A DNA stretch of 64,000 nt from Asparagopsis taxiformis (GCA_030407315.1 JALQPE010000603.1:62001-126000), one strand, 5' to 3'. Shown: positions 41,238 to 51,576, counted from the first letter of the stretch. Notes: a model not told the origin generated them from the letters alone. Made by a program: numbers and translations.

Positions 41238-44200
41238 TTATTCTTCTTCATTATCATCTGTGAACTGGTAATCAGTGTTGGTGTAGAAGCGGTTGAGATA
41301 GAAACGGTGGTCCGACCAGTGCATTTGTTTCGTAAATGGCTTGACTGGAAAGCTACTTCGTACGATGTGCACGGTGCCGGATATAGTAGATGCAGGAATG
41401 AGGTCAAACCAAGGACCACCTGCACTGTGGGATGCAGTGTCATTGCTGTCAACGGATCCGTTGTCCGGGTCCCATGTGGACCACTTTAAACAAATGCACC
41501 CAAGTGATTTTTCCACAGCGGTTTTTGGGGCAAAGCAGGTCATATACTGCACGAAAGCGAGCTCTACAGGTTGAAACAGGTTTGGAGACTGCAGGCGTAC
41601 CAGTGCCAGGACGCGCCCTACCCATATGGTTCTGTAGTCATCGGCAGTTCCGGAGATGACGACAAAGGAGTACTGCGATCTCTTTGCGGGGCCGAATGAT
41701 GAAGTTGCAAAGACGCGCTGCTGCTTGTGCCTCGACACGTTTGTGGGGCGAAGCATGCCACTGTGCGGGTCAAAGTCGTCGGCATCTGGGACGTACCCTC
41801 CCATGACGTAGGCGGACTTTACCACGGTGACGGAAATGTCCATGTCATGTATTGGAGGGCCTTCTGCCGTGGCGCGCAGTCTAGCGAGGGTGAGGAACGC
41901 TTGTGCAGCTGTGTCACCGAGTTGCTGGAATAGCGTTATGGTGCCAGACGGGAACGAGGAGTTGTGCAGAGGCAAAAGAGTGGCAGGATCGGGCTGTCCG
42001 TCGATATCTGCAACGAGGAGTGTTGCATCGGGCAGCAGGGAGGCAAAGTCGTGCAGTGCAACGGTGAATCCGTCGCGAACGAGTACTGCACCGTCTGTGG
42101 GCGATATCATGCGTGGGTTTCCCAATGTGTTGGATGGGGTGTGACCAGTTGGAGTGGCCAAGGAGAATTCCATGTGGCGAATAGTCTCTTCCATGGCTGT
42201 GGAGCGCCTTCGAGAGGTTTTCCTATAACTCTGTTTGAACAGAAGATGCGAGTGTTCGTAGGGGCCTGCATCGATGTGTTCCAGGGCGCCATATCTCTGC
42301 AAGTCACCGGGAAGATGGTCTAGAAGATGGAACTTGAAAGTTTTGAGACCTGTGGTGTGGAATGGGCCGAGGGTGGAGAGCATTGATTGTTTGAAATAGG
42401 AAATGGAGTTTTGGAGGCTTTCTAGTTCGGCGGCAGTCCAGTGCTTGATGCGACCGCGTTTCATGACCCATGCGACGAGGTCAGAGTATTGCGTGCAGAT
42501 GGAAGTGAGGGGGGCTGTATCTACTTCGTCACAGCATGTGTCAATGAATGCTGCGATGAAAGGGAACACCATGTCGACATGGTGATAGTCTTTGGCTGCG
42601 AGCATGCCGCGTATGCCGTCCTCCGTGAAGAGGCCGTTCAAATTGGTGCCCTTCTCACCCTTGGAGAAGTCGACATGAAGACCGGTGATATAGTAGTCGC
42701 GTTCGATAGCGGACAGAATGCTGTTTGAGCCGGCGAGGATGGATTTTTTCACCTTCTTGAAGGTGCGAGGTGTCCCGGAATGGGAGGCAGTGGTGGTGGT
42801 GAGGTCTGGGGAGCTGAGGCGGTGGACAATGCACTGTTTGATGAGCTTTGAGATGCCGAGGTGGAGATTGTGCAGAGGCTCGAAGGAGAAAATGTTGTAG
42901 GGGTCTAGGGGACTGTTGGTGGGTAAAAGAGCGGTCGATTCGAGGACAGAGTGTTGTTCGAGGAGGGAGAGAGCTTCGAGCGGAGCAGTTGTATGCTCCT
43001 GAGCGCTCTCTTGGCGTGCAGAGCGTGTATCATCGAGGGAGCGGGGCTGGTGTGGCGCGCTGGATTCAAGTTGAGTGGCGGGGATGTAGCAGCGGTGGCA
43101 GGGATGTGTGGTGGTAGTGCTGTTGCGAGTGCATGACAGCTCTTTGGCCTCTGGAAAGTCGCAGCAATAATTGGCTAGGATGGGAAAGCATTGGCGGGCA
43201 GTTGCAGTGGAGTCTGTGCAGGGGAACCCGGAAGAGAACGCGGTGGATAGGGACGAAAACACTTTTTCGAGTGCTTTATGAAGAATATCAATTTTGCGAG
43301 CGCGACTAGCAGAACTAGAGGTTGTCGGCATTTCATCACCGAACAAGGCGTTGGACGAAGGGTTAACAATGTACGGAAGATACCCGACGATGGTGAGGCC
43401 GGTACGGATGCAGTGGCGACGGAGGGGGGCGGAGAAGTTGAGCAGTGTGACGTGTATGGGGTATGCGACGATTGCGGAGCTCTTGAGGCTTGTGCTGCTC
43501 TTGTCGGAGTACACTTGGAGGAGGCCGGCAAAGGAGGAAGGTGTGGGATCAGTTTCCTCTGCCCATACGACCTGTGGATCTTCCGAGAGCTGCACGCGCT
43601 GTCTAGTAACCTGGTGCAGCGTTTTCGCGAATTCTGTGTGTAGGGGATGAGAAAATATTGCGGTGCCGTCTGGGGCGGTCTGTGGGGAGGGGTGGAAGAG
43701 AGTATTTTGGTCGTTAGCCAGTGCTAACTGCCTGCGGAGCATGTCGACTGGGTCGCGGAGGTACAGCTGTGCCGAGTACTTACCAGTTTTGTCTGGAATG
43801 ATGTGGCTCTTGTAACCTTCGGTGCGGAAATGTGTTTCGACCATGGAAGCGGTAACGTGGCGACATTCTTCTACGGTGCGAACGGCGCTGTTGAACTTTT
43901 CTAGGGAGAATGCGGGGTCTTGTAGGATGGTGATGACTTCGCTCACGCGGCCAGCGCCGGCCTTGTACTCGAGGGTTGTGAGACTGGCGGCGAGGGATTG
44001 CACGAGGAGGTCTGCGCGGGAGGGGGTTGAGGTTGGTGGCAGTGGAGCGTCACAGGGTGAGTCGCTGGAGGAAGCACGACCAGATTCTGGGTCTGGGGAG
44101 CTGGGTTGCGGGGAATCATGGTCGCCGTTTCGAGCAGGCTCATGGGTGACGGCAGGGACACGAGCGTTGTTGAAATGTTGGGGAGAGGGGTTGAAACGGT

Positions 44201-44279
44201 AGCGACACGTTCGCTCATGCAGCGCGAGCGCATAAGCATCTACGCAGTAGTAGAAGCACCCTTCATACTTGCATTCCAT
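41238..44279 (-). CDS. Plavaka/KDZ-type transposase, 1013 residues
   Basis: Intact ATG-to-stop frame, intronless. An N-terminal zinc finger (C3-x4-C8 ... H21-x3-C25) is followed by a Pro/Ser linker. Then come hallmarks of the Plavaka branch of the CMC/KDZ DDE transposases: VTLLNFSAPLRR...IVGYLPY (278-303, counterpart of the fungal IGNIPK.IRRKPS..GYLP block), YCCDFPEAKEL (371-381, first catalytic Asp probably D374) with a CHRC knuckle at 394-397, FSFEPLHNLHLGISKL (464-479), FHLLDHLPGDLQRYG (650-664), and EHSHLLFKQSYRKT (675-688, probable catalytic Glu at 675). Such enzymes cut and paste elements with CACTA-like or similar ends. The element limits could not be fixed. It is the only full-length DDE transposase in the window, so it may act in trans on the others. 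Confidence 0.8.
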   Translation of the reverse strand: MECKYEGCFYYCVDAYALALHERTCRYRFNPSPQHFNNARVPAVTHEPARNGDHDSPQPSSPDPESGRASSSDSPCDAPLPPTSTPSRADLLVQSLAASLTTLEYKAGAGRVSEVITILQDPAFSLEKFNSAVRTVEECRHVTASMVETHFRTEGYKSHIIPDKTGKYSAQLYLRDPVDMLRRQLALANDQNTLFHPSPQTAPDGTAIFSHPLHTEFAKTLHQVTRQRVQLSEDPQVVWAEETDPTPSSFAGLLQVYSDKSSTSLKSSAIVAYPIHVTLLNFSAPLRRHCIRTGLTIVGYLPYIVNPSSNALFGDEMPTTSSSASRARKIDILHKALEKVFSSLSTAFSSGFPCTDSTATARQCFPILANYCCDFPEAKELSCTRNSTTTTHPCHRCYIPATQLESSAPHQPRSLDDTRSARQESAQEHTTAPLEALSLLEQHSVLESTALLPTNSPLDPYNIFSFEPLHNLHLGISKLIKQCIVHRLSSPDLTTTTASHSGTPRTFKKVKKSILAGSNSILSAIERDYYITGLHVDFSKGEKGTNLNGLFTEDGIRGMLAAKDYHHVDMVFPFIAAFIDTCCDEVDTAPLTSICTQYSDLVAWVMKRGRIKHWTAAELESLQNSISYFKQSMLSTLGPFHTTGLKTFKFHLLDHLPGDLQRYGALEHIDAGPYEHSHLLFKQSYRKTSRRRSTAMEETIRHMEFSLATPTGHTPSNTLGNPRMISPTDGAVLVRDGFTVALHDFASLLPDATLLVADIDGQPDPATLLPLHNSSFPSGTITLFQQLGDTAAQAFLTLARLRATAEGPPIHDMDISVTVVKSAYVMGGYVPDADDFDPHSGMLRPTNVSRHKQQRVFATSSFGPAKRSQYSFVVISGTADDYRTIWVGRVLALVRLQSPNLFQPVELAFVQYMTCFAPKTAVEKSLGCICLKWSTWDPDNGSVDSNDTASHSAGGPWFDLIPASTISGTVHIVRSSFPVKPFTKQMHWSDHRFYLNRFYTNTDYQFTDDNEEE

Positions 44280-44889
44280 GTCGAGTTTTGACGCAAAAGG
44301 GAGGATTGCGAGCTGAACAGGGGAGACTGTGCCGTCCAGATGCGACCAATTTTATTTTTGTGGTGCTTTCGAGACTTGGAATGTAACGTGTTCGTAGTTT
44401 TGTGGGTAGTAGTTTTGTGCTCACTCCAGCTGACATCCCAACGGTGGAATTTAACCGAGAGTTCAATCATTTCCAACTGTTACATCACATTGCGTGCTGG
44501 CAACGTGTGCATGGAAGGACGAACGACTGCCCTGGGACATGAATTTTCAATTAATTCATTTGTAATAATAAACTTTTTTATTTCCGAACTTCGTGGAATC
44601 TGAATGTGCTTTACAGCGGATATGCCACGGATCATGTAAGGAAAGCAAATGGATTCTCATATATATGATTATATGTTTATATTCGTTGTTCTCGATCCGG
44701 ATCTCATTGTTCGGGGATCAGAGACCATGGCTTGGGCCATACTCAATCTCACTGCCGGCGATGATTTCGAGTATGCACAGCAAGACTTAAGCGGACGCTG
44801 AAAGCTGTCCGGTCGACGCCGCAGGCTCCACTCCGCCCTCATCACCGACTGAGATTCTTTGACCGCCTTTGCTTTGTTTAGTGTAGAGG
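44280..44889. other. No gene seen
   Basis: Upstream region of the Plavaka transposase gene, AT-rich, presumably with its promoter. Short frames only. No CACTA terminus recognised. Confidence 0.35.
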
Positions 44890-45960
44890 ATGGACGAAGG
44901 TACGTGCGCGAATCTTGAGGGTATGCATTGAGGGAAGCGTGAGTTTTGAGTCTGACTATTTCCGTTGATGCGATATTTTTCATGGGAAGCCTGTTGACTC
45001 ATGGTGTGTATTGAGCGGAGGATGGAAGAGAGGTACGTGAAGTTTTGAAAGTATGCTGCGAGGGAAGGTTGGTTTTGAGTCTGACTGTTGTGGTTGATTC
45101 CGATGTTGTGTAGATGATGCAGGAATGTTGATGACGGAAGGTAAGTTTCATTGAGTGCCAAGATGTGCTTTGCGAAGATATGGACTGCTGACTATGATTA
45201 TTATTCATTGCAAGGTTTTTGGATCATGGTTTGTATTGTGTGTAGGATGGATGAGAGGTACATTTGCGAGTTCTCAGGGTATGTAGCGAGGGAAACGTTG
45301 GTTTTCAATCTGACTGTTGCGATTGATTCCGATGTTGCGTAGGTGATGGAGGAATAGTGATGACGGAAGGTAAGTCACATTGGGCGCCCAGACCGGTTGT
45401 GCGAAGATGCGGAATGCTGACTACTTTTCTTGGCTACACGATTACGTGACTTATGGTTTTTATTGTGTGCAGGATGGAACGGGTAAGGTAAGTGTGCGAG
45501 TTTTGAAAGTAAGCAGCGAGGGAAGGTTGGTTTTGAGTCTGACTATTTCCGTTGATGCGATATTTTTCATTGGAAGCCTATTGAGTCATGGTGTGTATTG
45601 TGTGGAGCGAAGGTAAGTGTGCGAGTTCTGAAAGTATGCTGCGAGGGAAGGTTGGTTTTGAGTCTGACTGTTGTGGTTGATTCCGATATTGTGTAGATGA
45701 TGCAGGAATGTTGATGACGGAAGGTAAGTTTCATTGAGCGCCAGGATGTGTTTTGCGAAGATATGGACTGCTGACTTTGATTATTCATTGCAAGGTTTTT
45801 CGATCATGGTTTGTATTGTGTCTAGGATGGATGAGAGGTAAGTAAGGGAGTTTCTAGGATATCTTTCGTGGTAAGCGTTGCTTTTGAATCTGACTGTTGG
45901 GGTTGATGTTTTGTATGTGATGCAGGAGTGGTGAAGCAGGAACGGCAGGACTGAAGGAGA
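44890..45960. repeat. Higher-order tandem repeat, about 585 bp, of three related monomers
   Basis: The anchor TCTGACTRTT occurs at 44951, 45080, 45309, 45538, 45663 and 45889. Spacings of 129, 229, 229, 125 and 226 give a composite period of about 585 bp that is repeated nearly twice. Monomers share GAGGGAAGGTTGGTTTTGAG, GATGACGGAAGGTAAGT and TATTGTGTGTAGGATGGA. Minus-strand frames across it reflect the repeat. Confidence 0.7.
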
Positions 45961-46279
45961 GTGAAGAAGGGATCTAGGAAGATGGGGAATGAAGCTGTGA
46001 GGTGTTTCTGGTATGTGTATATTTTCGGGCATACGATAGAAGTGAGAGTGGGTTTCAAGTGGTGTAAGATTTTGCTGACCATGTTCGTGTTTGATGTCTT
46101 GATGATTTAATGGGCTGGGGTGGTGTCGAGGAAAGCGGGGATGGAATTGGGAAGGAGCGGATTTTTGTAATCTAGGTCCTGAGGATTCTTGAAGTATGTG
46201 CGGATGGTGGTGCATGGCGTTCGGATGGTAGGGAGAACGCGATAGTGAGGGAGATGGGTGATCGACGATATGCTGACAG

Positions 46280-46416
46280 GTATTTTGTATTCTGGCTGGA
46301 TACGTATTTCGTATTCTGGCTGGATACATATTCCGTATTCTGGCTGGATACGTATTTCCTATTCTAACCGGGTATTTATTTCCTATTCTGACCAGATATG
46401 TATTCCCTATTCTAGA
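46280..46416. repeat. 24-bp tandem repeat, nearly six units
   Basis: Units of GTATTYCGTATTCTGGCTGGATAC and variants begin at 46280 and every 24 bp to 46400. Because 24 is a multiple of three, the minus strand reads an eight-residue repeat (ARIRNTYP-like). No larger gene context supports coding. Confidence 0.85.
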
Positions 46417-46539
46417 GAGACGTATTGTATACGAGCAGTTTCGTAAATGAGAGAATAAAATACGGTCCGATATGGGCCCTGAATTTACCATCCGCTGTAA
46501 TTTCTTCCCTACCGGTTTTCGCTGATATATTGTATACTG

Positions 46540-46713
46540 GATGTCGGGTCCTAGTATTCCGCCATATGTACTAGAGAAAGTGGACGTCCGCATCCAAAAA
46601 ATTTTTATTTTTTTTTGGACGCGGACGTTCATTTGTTCTAGTAAATCTCGGGGCAGACTAGGACCCGTACTAGAGAGACTGGACGTCCGCGTCCACTTCC
46701 GAAAACACAGACG
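46540..46713. mobile_element. Family-G element end
   Basis: GGACGTCCG repeats with TACTAGAG motifs, ending GGACGTCCGCGTCC and TTCCGAAAACACAGACG at 46713. Counterpart of 7876-8173. It directly precedes the C-terminal half of a ParB-like gene. Confidence 0.6.
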
Positions 46714-48096
46714 AGAGTTTCTCAGGTTTTCCAACCAGATGGATCTTCCTGTTGTCCGGCTTATTCCTATTCTGAAAGAAGTGAGCTATATTCTGCCGTC
46801 CGACAGGAACCGTTCGGAGAACTCGAATAGGCAGTACATCAACATTGCGAAGGGGTTCAATCGCACAGACAGCGATGCTTTCGTGTACTGGAGCTCTATC
46901 CCTACTAGGGATAGTACGCTAGTAGCGTTTACAATGCTTTGGATAGGAACAGAGAAATCGAGGATGCAAGAACCTAGGGAAGAGATCCGGACTTTTCTCG
47001 AATTGACTCTGCCGATATGTACGGGTGCGTGCTCGATTTTGTCAATAACGCAATATTCCGCAATGGCACGGACGGACGCGGGACGCGCGATAAGGAGTGG
47101 TTCCAGTGGTTTGTGCTCGAGATGACAGCGTCGTGGACAAGGATGAGGAGGAAGAGAGGACTTGTCAGAAATATCGGAAGCGGAAGTCCGTTCACGATGC
47201 GCACTTGGCTACTGGCTCTGTTGGCCATCTATGATATGGCAGAGGTCGTCCGCAAGTGGTTGAACTCTGCAACGATGGAGGAATTCGTGCGAACGGATTT
47301 GGCTGCAGAAAACGCGAAGGAGGTCGGGGATGATGATCATCGCATTGGAGAGTGCATTGTACTCGTCCTTGTCGACTTTCATGACGACGTGGTAGACAGA
47401 AGCAGTCTGAGAACCAAGAACGGGATGTTTACAAACAGTTTTTACGACAAACTGGAATATGCTACCGGGACAAAGGCAATGCAGGAGACGAAAGCGGAGG
47501 AGGAGAGGGAACGGAATCGCATGACCCCCGGAGAAATAGAAAAAGCACTTGTTGCTGGCGCCAAAGCAGAAGAGTAAGAAGCAGCTACTGCCGCAGAACA
47601 GGGAAATGATTCTACATAAAAGGAAACGTTGGAAACTCCTGGTCCTCCTCAAGCAGAAGAAGGAATATCTGCCGAAGCCCAAGTAGAGCAGGAAGTTTCT
47701 GCTGTTGTGGAGGAAGAACAGGAAATTACTCCAAATGTGGTGGCTGAAGAAGTGATTCCTGCTGTCGCGACGAAAGCAATAGAAGAGGCACCTCTGAGCA
47801 CCCCGAAAGAAGCAGAAGACCGTCCTGCTGCAGCAAAAGAGGATGTACAGGAACGTCCTGCCACGCGTCTTGCAGCAGCTGAGAAGAGGGAAGCATAACG
47901 TCTTGCTGTTCTCCAAAAAGAACAGGAACGTCTTTCAGCTTCAAGGGCAGAGCGGGAAAGCCGTGCCAGGGATAATTCGCCGGGAAGGATTGTCAGAGAA
48001 GATCATCATCATCATCATCCCCCGAAGGCAGCAGTATGTGTAGACTATGGCAGTGGTAAGAAAATATTTCATGCACCAAAGGGGCGGGCAGAGTGA
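46714..48096 (+). pseudogene. C-terminal half of a ParB-like gene with stops and a frameshift
   Basis: Starts right after the family-G edge at the point where the N-terminal half at 8174 breaks off. It matches the C-terminal part of the 909-residue protein: VRLIPILKEVSYI, YINIAKGFNR...FVYWSSIP (YVSIARGFK...FKYWSSIP there), and FVLEMTASWTRMRRKRGL (FILEMTARYTCSRRSAGL). The phase changes near 46,950-47,020. The rest stays in one phase to 48096 but contains TAA at 47575, 47617 and 47896. The tail is Glu/Ala-rich, then QKEQERLSASRAERESRARD, as in the relic at 15369. A run of His codons lies at 48004-48018. Confidence 0.65.
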
Positions 48097-48365
48097 CAGT
48101 AGAGACGTCGTGTGTAGGGGGAAGATAGGTGGAGATAATGAAGGAGGACAACAGAAATGAGAGCGAGGGTTGAGACGAACGGCTTACAGATGGAGCAGTT
48201 TACCAGGGATGCTTACAGCAAAGTCATCGTAACGATGACTTTGCTGTCAGGAAACAAAACGTTACAGTAGCCATGATTTCTTTACCCGGTAAAAAAATTC
48301 CTGGCCTCTGTAATGAAAAGTTTCCTTACAGCAAAGTCATCGTAACGATGGCTTTGCTGTAAGGA
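48030..48365. repeat. Third copy of the 0.92-kb unit end plus family-P hairpin cluster
   Basis: 48030-48210 parallels 17110-17290 (TATGGCAGTGGTA, GGGGCGGGCAGAGTGAC). 48212-48363 holds two CATCGTAACGATG hairpins around TTTACCCGGTAAAAAAATTC. It lies between a ParB-like relic and the intact ParB-like gene. Confidence 0.75.
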
Positions 48366-48423
48366 TCCTTGGTAAACTGCCTGAGCTGTAATTGTCGGAC
48401 AACGAAAAGTGATGTGGAAGGTT

Positions 48424-48596
48424 CGGATTGGTCAACCGCTGAATATCATTACCAGGGTGTATACTAATAGGAATATGTCAGTTCTCTGAGTTTCGCCTAT
48501 CTTACTCAGCTTACGCAGCAAAACAGCTTGTCGTTCAGATCTTCTTCTCTCTTTCTCAATCTTTCACTCTTCTTTCCTCATTTCTTCACCAAAGCA
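48424..48596 (+). promoter_or_regulatory. Probable promoter and leader of the 909-residue ParB-like gene
   Basis: An inverted CCAAT box (GGATTGGTCA, 48424-48433), a TATA-like GTATACTAATAG at 48459-48470, and a long C/T-rich leader (48538-48590, CTTCTTCTCTCTTTC) precede the ATG at 48597. The combination resembles a eukaryotic core promoter. It is inferred from motifs only. Confidence 0.35.
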
Positions 48597-51326
48597 ATGG
48601 CTCAACAATCCCCCAACGCTTTCGACCGCCAGGTGCGCTCTGCCAGCCGCCGTGACAACGATTCTCCCACTCCTTCTCCCTCTCTGGCCCCCCCTGTCCC
48701 CATGGACGTTTGCGAAGCTGCTGCAGCGCTGACCCAGCTCAGCCCAGCACCTAAGCCCGTCCCCTCCCCCCCTTCGGCTTCCGATCCCGCGGCTGTCCCT
48801 TCAATCGACGCTGGCGTTCCCGCAACTCCGCTTCCGGCTCAATCTGCCGAAGCGGCGCCAGCCGTCGAGGGATCTGGTGCTCCTCTGCCTAGCTCGCCTG
48901 CTCCGGACATGATCATCGCGTCCGGCAGCGACTTGGCAGAGGATGCGGAGAAGGTCGATGATCACAACGCTCGTGACATCGTACCGAACAAGCCTCTCCG
49001 CAGCACCAGGCTGGCCTACCCTGGCACAGTGCCCATCCCGGTGGATGTGGACTACGACATAAGTCCGGAGAGCTGCCGAAACATTCCATTTTTCATTTCC
49101 CCTCCGGATGTTTCTCCTCCGGCAGTCGTGTCCAGGGTGGTCAGGCCGCATCGCGTTGATGAGTTGAAGAAAACGTTTCTCACTCAGGGATTTTCCGTGA
49201 TTGCTTCACGCGTGTCCGTCTGCGAGGTGATTGATTCCAATGCCAAAGTACGACTGCAATATGTCGATGGATCTCACCGAGTGACCGCGTTGAAGGCCAT
49301 TCTCGAGTCGGCTGGACCTGCTCCTGCGAAGGACAGTTCAGAGTGGGAGGAGTTTGTCCAGTCTGACATCTACCGTCGCTTTGGAACCATTCCAGTCGAC
49401 TTTCTCCTCCCACCGACTCGGCTTGGCCGGGATGTCTTCTGCTCCGAAGAAGTACTCCCGCTTTCACGGCTGATGAACTTCCACATCCACAATGTCAGCG
49501 AGGTAACAGTTGCTGACAATGTGTGCTCTGTGATGGAGTTCATCAATATCCACCGCCTGGGAAAGAAGAATATCGAGCCGACCGTTCAGTACATTAAAGA
49601 ACGGAAAGCGCTGAGCTGGATTCGTCCGAGACAGCTCGTGCGCTACGTCTCCATCGCCCGAGGTTTCAAGACCATTGAAAGCCCTGCTTTCAAGTACTGG
49701 TCGAGTATTCCGAACAGGCCGGAGTTCGTGCAGTTCTCTTCGACGGAGGATCTGGCTGGGTGTACGGTGAATTTGTTGTTCAATGGGTCGTTCAGGAGTG
49801 CTCCGGATGTGCAGAAGTGTTTCATCCTGGAGATGACGGCGCGCTACACTTGTAGCCGTCGGTCGGCCGGGCTGAAACCGTACTCGGTTGGTACCATTGG
49901 GCAGGAATGGATTGCTGGTTTGTTGGAAATATTCGGGTACGTGAAGGAGGTAGCCGAGTATTGGAACGTGTCGGATGTGTTGAGGATGCTGGATGGTTCA
50001 ATTCCGAGCTGGGGTGACCCGAGCAAGAGCTTCGACATTCGCTCGCGCGTTGTCGAAGTTCTTGCTCAGATGGTCCCCAAGAAGGGGTGCTGGGCAGACT
50101 TCCGTCCCAAGGAAGGCCCCCCCCCCGATGGTTACAGTTACGAACACATTTTTCCCCGTAAGAAGTCTGTCTTCGGGAAGGACGCCAGGAAAATGCTCCT
50201 GTGCGTCACTGGGTACCGCGACATGCAAATGCGGAAACGCTTTCACGCGATGTACCCAGACATCCCACATGCTGCGCTCCCAGCCACATGTGGTGATGAT
50301 GCCCCCATCCCTTCCTCTTCCAATTCCTTGCCCATCCCTTCATCCTCCATTCCTTTGCCCCCACCACCTCAACTGGAATCTTCCAGCAATTCCGAGGTTG
50401 CCCTTGTTCCTGTCTCTACCACTGCCGTGTCGGCATCCTCCCCTGCGGTGACCCCGGTCAAGCCGACTGCGTGTGGTCCCCAGGATGGCAGCGAACGCTC
50501 TGGTCCAGTTTCCCACGCTGGGACTGGTACCCCCAACCGTCCTGTCCAAGCCGCGCAGAAGCAGGTCTCACCGGCTTCGCAGCCTGAGCCTGCGACTCCG
50601 GCTGCCGAGCAGCACCCTGCTGCTCCGGCCCCCGGTGTCGAAACTTCCCGTTCTGCATCTGCTAGCAGTTCGGGAAGCTCCAGCGATGACATTTTCGTCC
50701 CTTCACCATCCGGTGGGGTTGGACAGAAGACGGTTGCGAGGATTTCGACGGAGGGCCCTACTCCCGAGAATGTGGTCGAGGACAGGTCGGGTGGACAGGG
50801 AGGTAGCAGTGCGAAGGACGGTACAGATCCTGACGAAGATGTCATTGAGGTCAGTGATTCTGCACCGTCCGGAGTGGAAACTTCTGGGAGGAAAGTGATT
50901 CCCAGAAGGAGTACCCGCCTGCAAGCGAGTCGTTCCGGTCGTGGTGGAACGGCGGGTGGTGCTATGGAGGTCGTCGAACTGGAGAGCGCCCCCGAGGATG
51001 CGGGTGAAAACTCCATCCTCGGGAAGCGTAACTTGGAAGCAGCTTCTGCGACGCCCGAGCCTTCTACCAAAAAGAGAAGGCTCGGTGAGACTTCATCAAA
51101 GTCGTCGTCAAAGAAATCCAAGTCGGCTTCCCGAGGTCGCTCTCGGGAGCCGGTTCTCCAGTTCGACGACGCCCAGGAGAATCCCATTCCCGACAGTATC
51201 GTCGATGAGAATGTGGCCGCCGTTCTCCCCAGCGCAATTGCGTCTGGCAGCCGGATGAAGTACTATATGGAAAGTACGACGGTGGAGACGGTTCGGGCGG
51301 AAATGAGGGCGGCAGCATCCCAGTAA
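48597..51326 (+). CDS. ParB/Srx-fold protein with chromatin-type C-terminal tail, 909 residues
   Basis: The ATG at 48597 follows a C/T-rich leader; the upstream extension of the frame lacks ATG. The N-terminal ~150 residues are Pro/Ala/Ser-rich. The ParB-like core comes next: RPHRVDELKKTFLTQGFSV, then VDGSHRVTALKAI (DGSHR at 224-228), LPLSRLMNFHIHN and VTVADNVCSVMEFI. The family's C-terminal domain follows (IRPRQLVRYVSIARGF, FKYWSSIP, FILEMTARY, EYWNVSDVLRMLDG). The tail is long, low-complexity and Ser/Pro-rich, with RRSTRLQASRSGRGG (AT-hook-like) and a nuclear-localisation-like KKRRL plus KKSKSASRGRSR. The frame is intact, unlike the other family members here. Nucleotide-dependent DNA binding is known for ParB folds; the role in these elements is unknown. 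Confidence 0.7.
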   Translation: MAQQSPNAFDRQVRSASRRDNDSPTPSPSLAPPVPMDVCEAAAALTQLSPAPKPVPSPPSASDPAAVPSIDAGVPATPLPAQSAEAAPAVEGSGAPLPSSPAPDMIIASGSDLAEDAEKVDDHNARDIVPNKPLRSTRLAYPGTVPIPVDVDYDISPESCRNIPFFISPPDVSPPAVVSRVVRPHRVDELKKTFLTQGFSVIASRVSVCEVIDSNAKVRLQYVDGSHRVTALKAILESAGPAPAKDSSEWEEFVQSDIYRRFGTIPVDFLLPPTRLGRDVFCSEEVLPLSRLMNFHIHNVSEVTVADNVCSVMEFINIHRLGKKNIEPTVQYIKERKALSWIRPRQLVRYVSIARGFKTIESPAFKYWSSIPNRPEFVQFSSTEDLAGCTVNLLFNGSFRSAPDVQKCFILEMTARYTCSRRSAGLKPYSVGTIGQEWIAGLLEIFGYVKEVAEYWNVSDVLRMLDGSIPSWGDPSKSFDIRSRVVEVLAQMVPKKGCWADFRPKEGPPPDGYSYEHIFPRKKSVFGKDARKMLLCVTGYRDMQMRKRFHAMYPDIPHAALPATCGDDAPIPSSSNSLPIPSSSIPLPPPPQLESSSNSEVALVPVSTTAVSASSPAVTPVKPTACGPQDGSERSGPVSHAGTGTPNRPVQAAQKQVSPASQPEPATPAAEQHPAAPAPGVETSRSASASSSGSSSDDIFVPSPSGGVGQKTVARISTEGPTPENVVEDRSGGQGGSSAKDGTDPDEDVIEVSDSAPSGVETSGRKVIPRRSTRLQASRSGRGGTAGGAMEVVELESAPEDAGENSILGKRNLEAASATPEPSTKKRRLGETSSKSSSKKSKSASRGRSREPVLQFDDAQENPIPDSIVDENVAAVLPSAIASGSRMKYYMESTTVETVRAEMRAAASQ

Positions 51327-51576
51327 GCCTTAAAGGTGTACCAAAGATGGCCGTATGATGTACCTATGACATGCATGGTGTTCCTCCGATGTACGGATAA
51401 GGAACATTTGCTCTTCAGCTGATGGCCGCATAGCGATACACCAATGATGGACGGGAGATGTCCATACGCTCATCTCCCGGACATCAGCGAAGTATCTCTT
51501 GCGTACAGTAGAGATATCACGTACATCATTGGTTCATCTAAAGCATATCAGGGGTACATATTCCTTTTCTTATAGG

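Noticed and set aside
47629..47898. Independent small acidic protein gene
   Set aside because: Same phase as, and continuous with, the ParB-like relic before and after it; it is the relic's Glu/Ala-rich tail.
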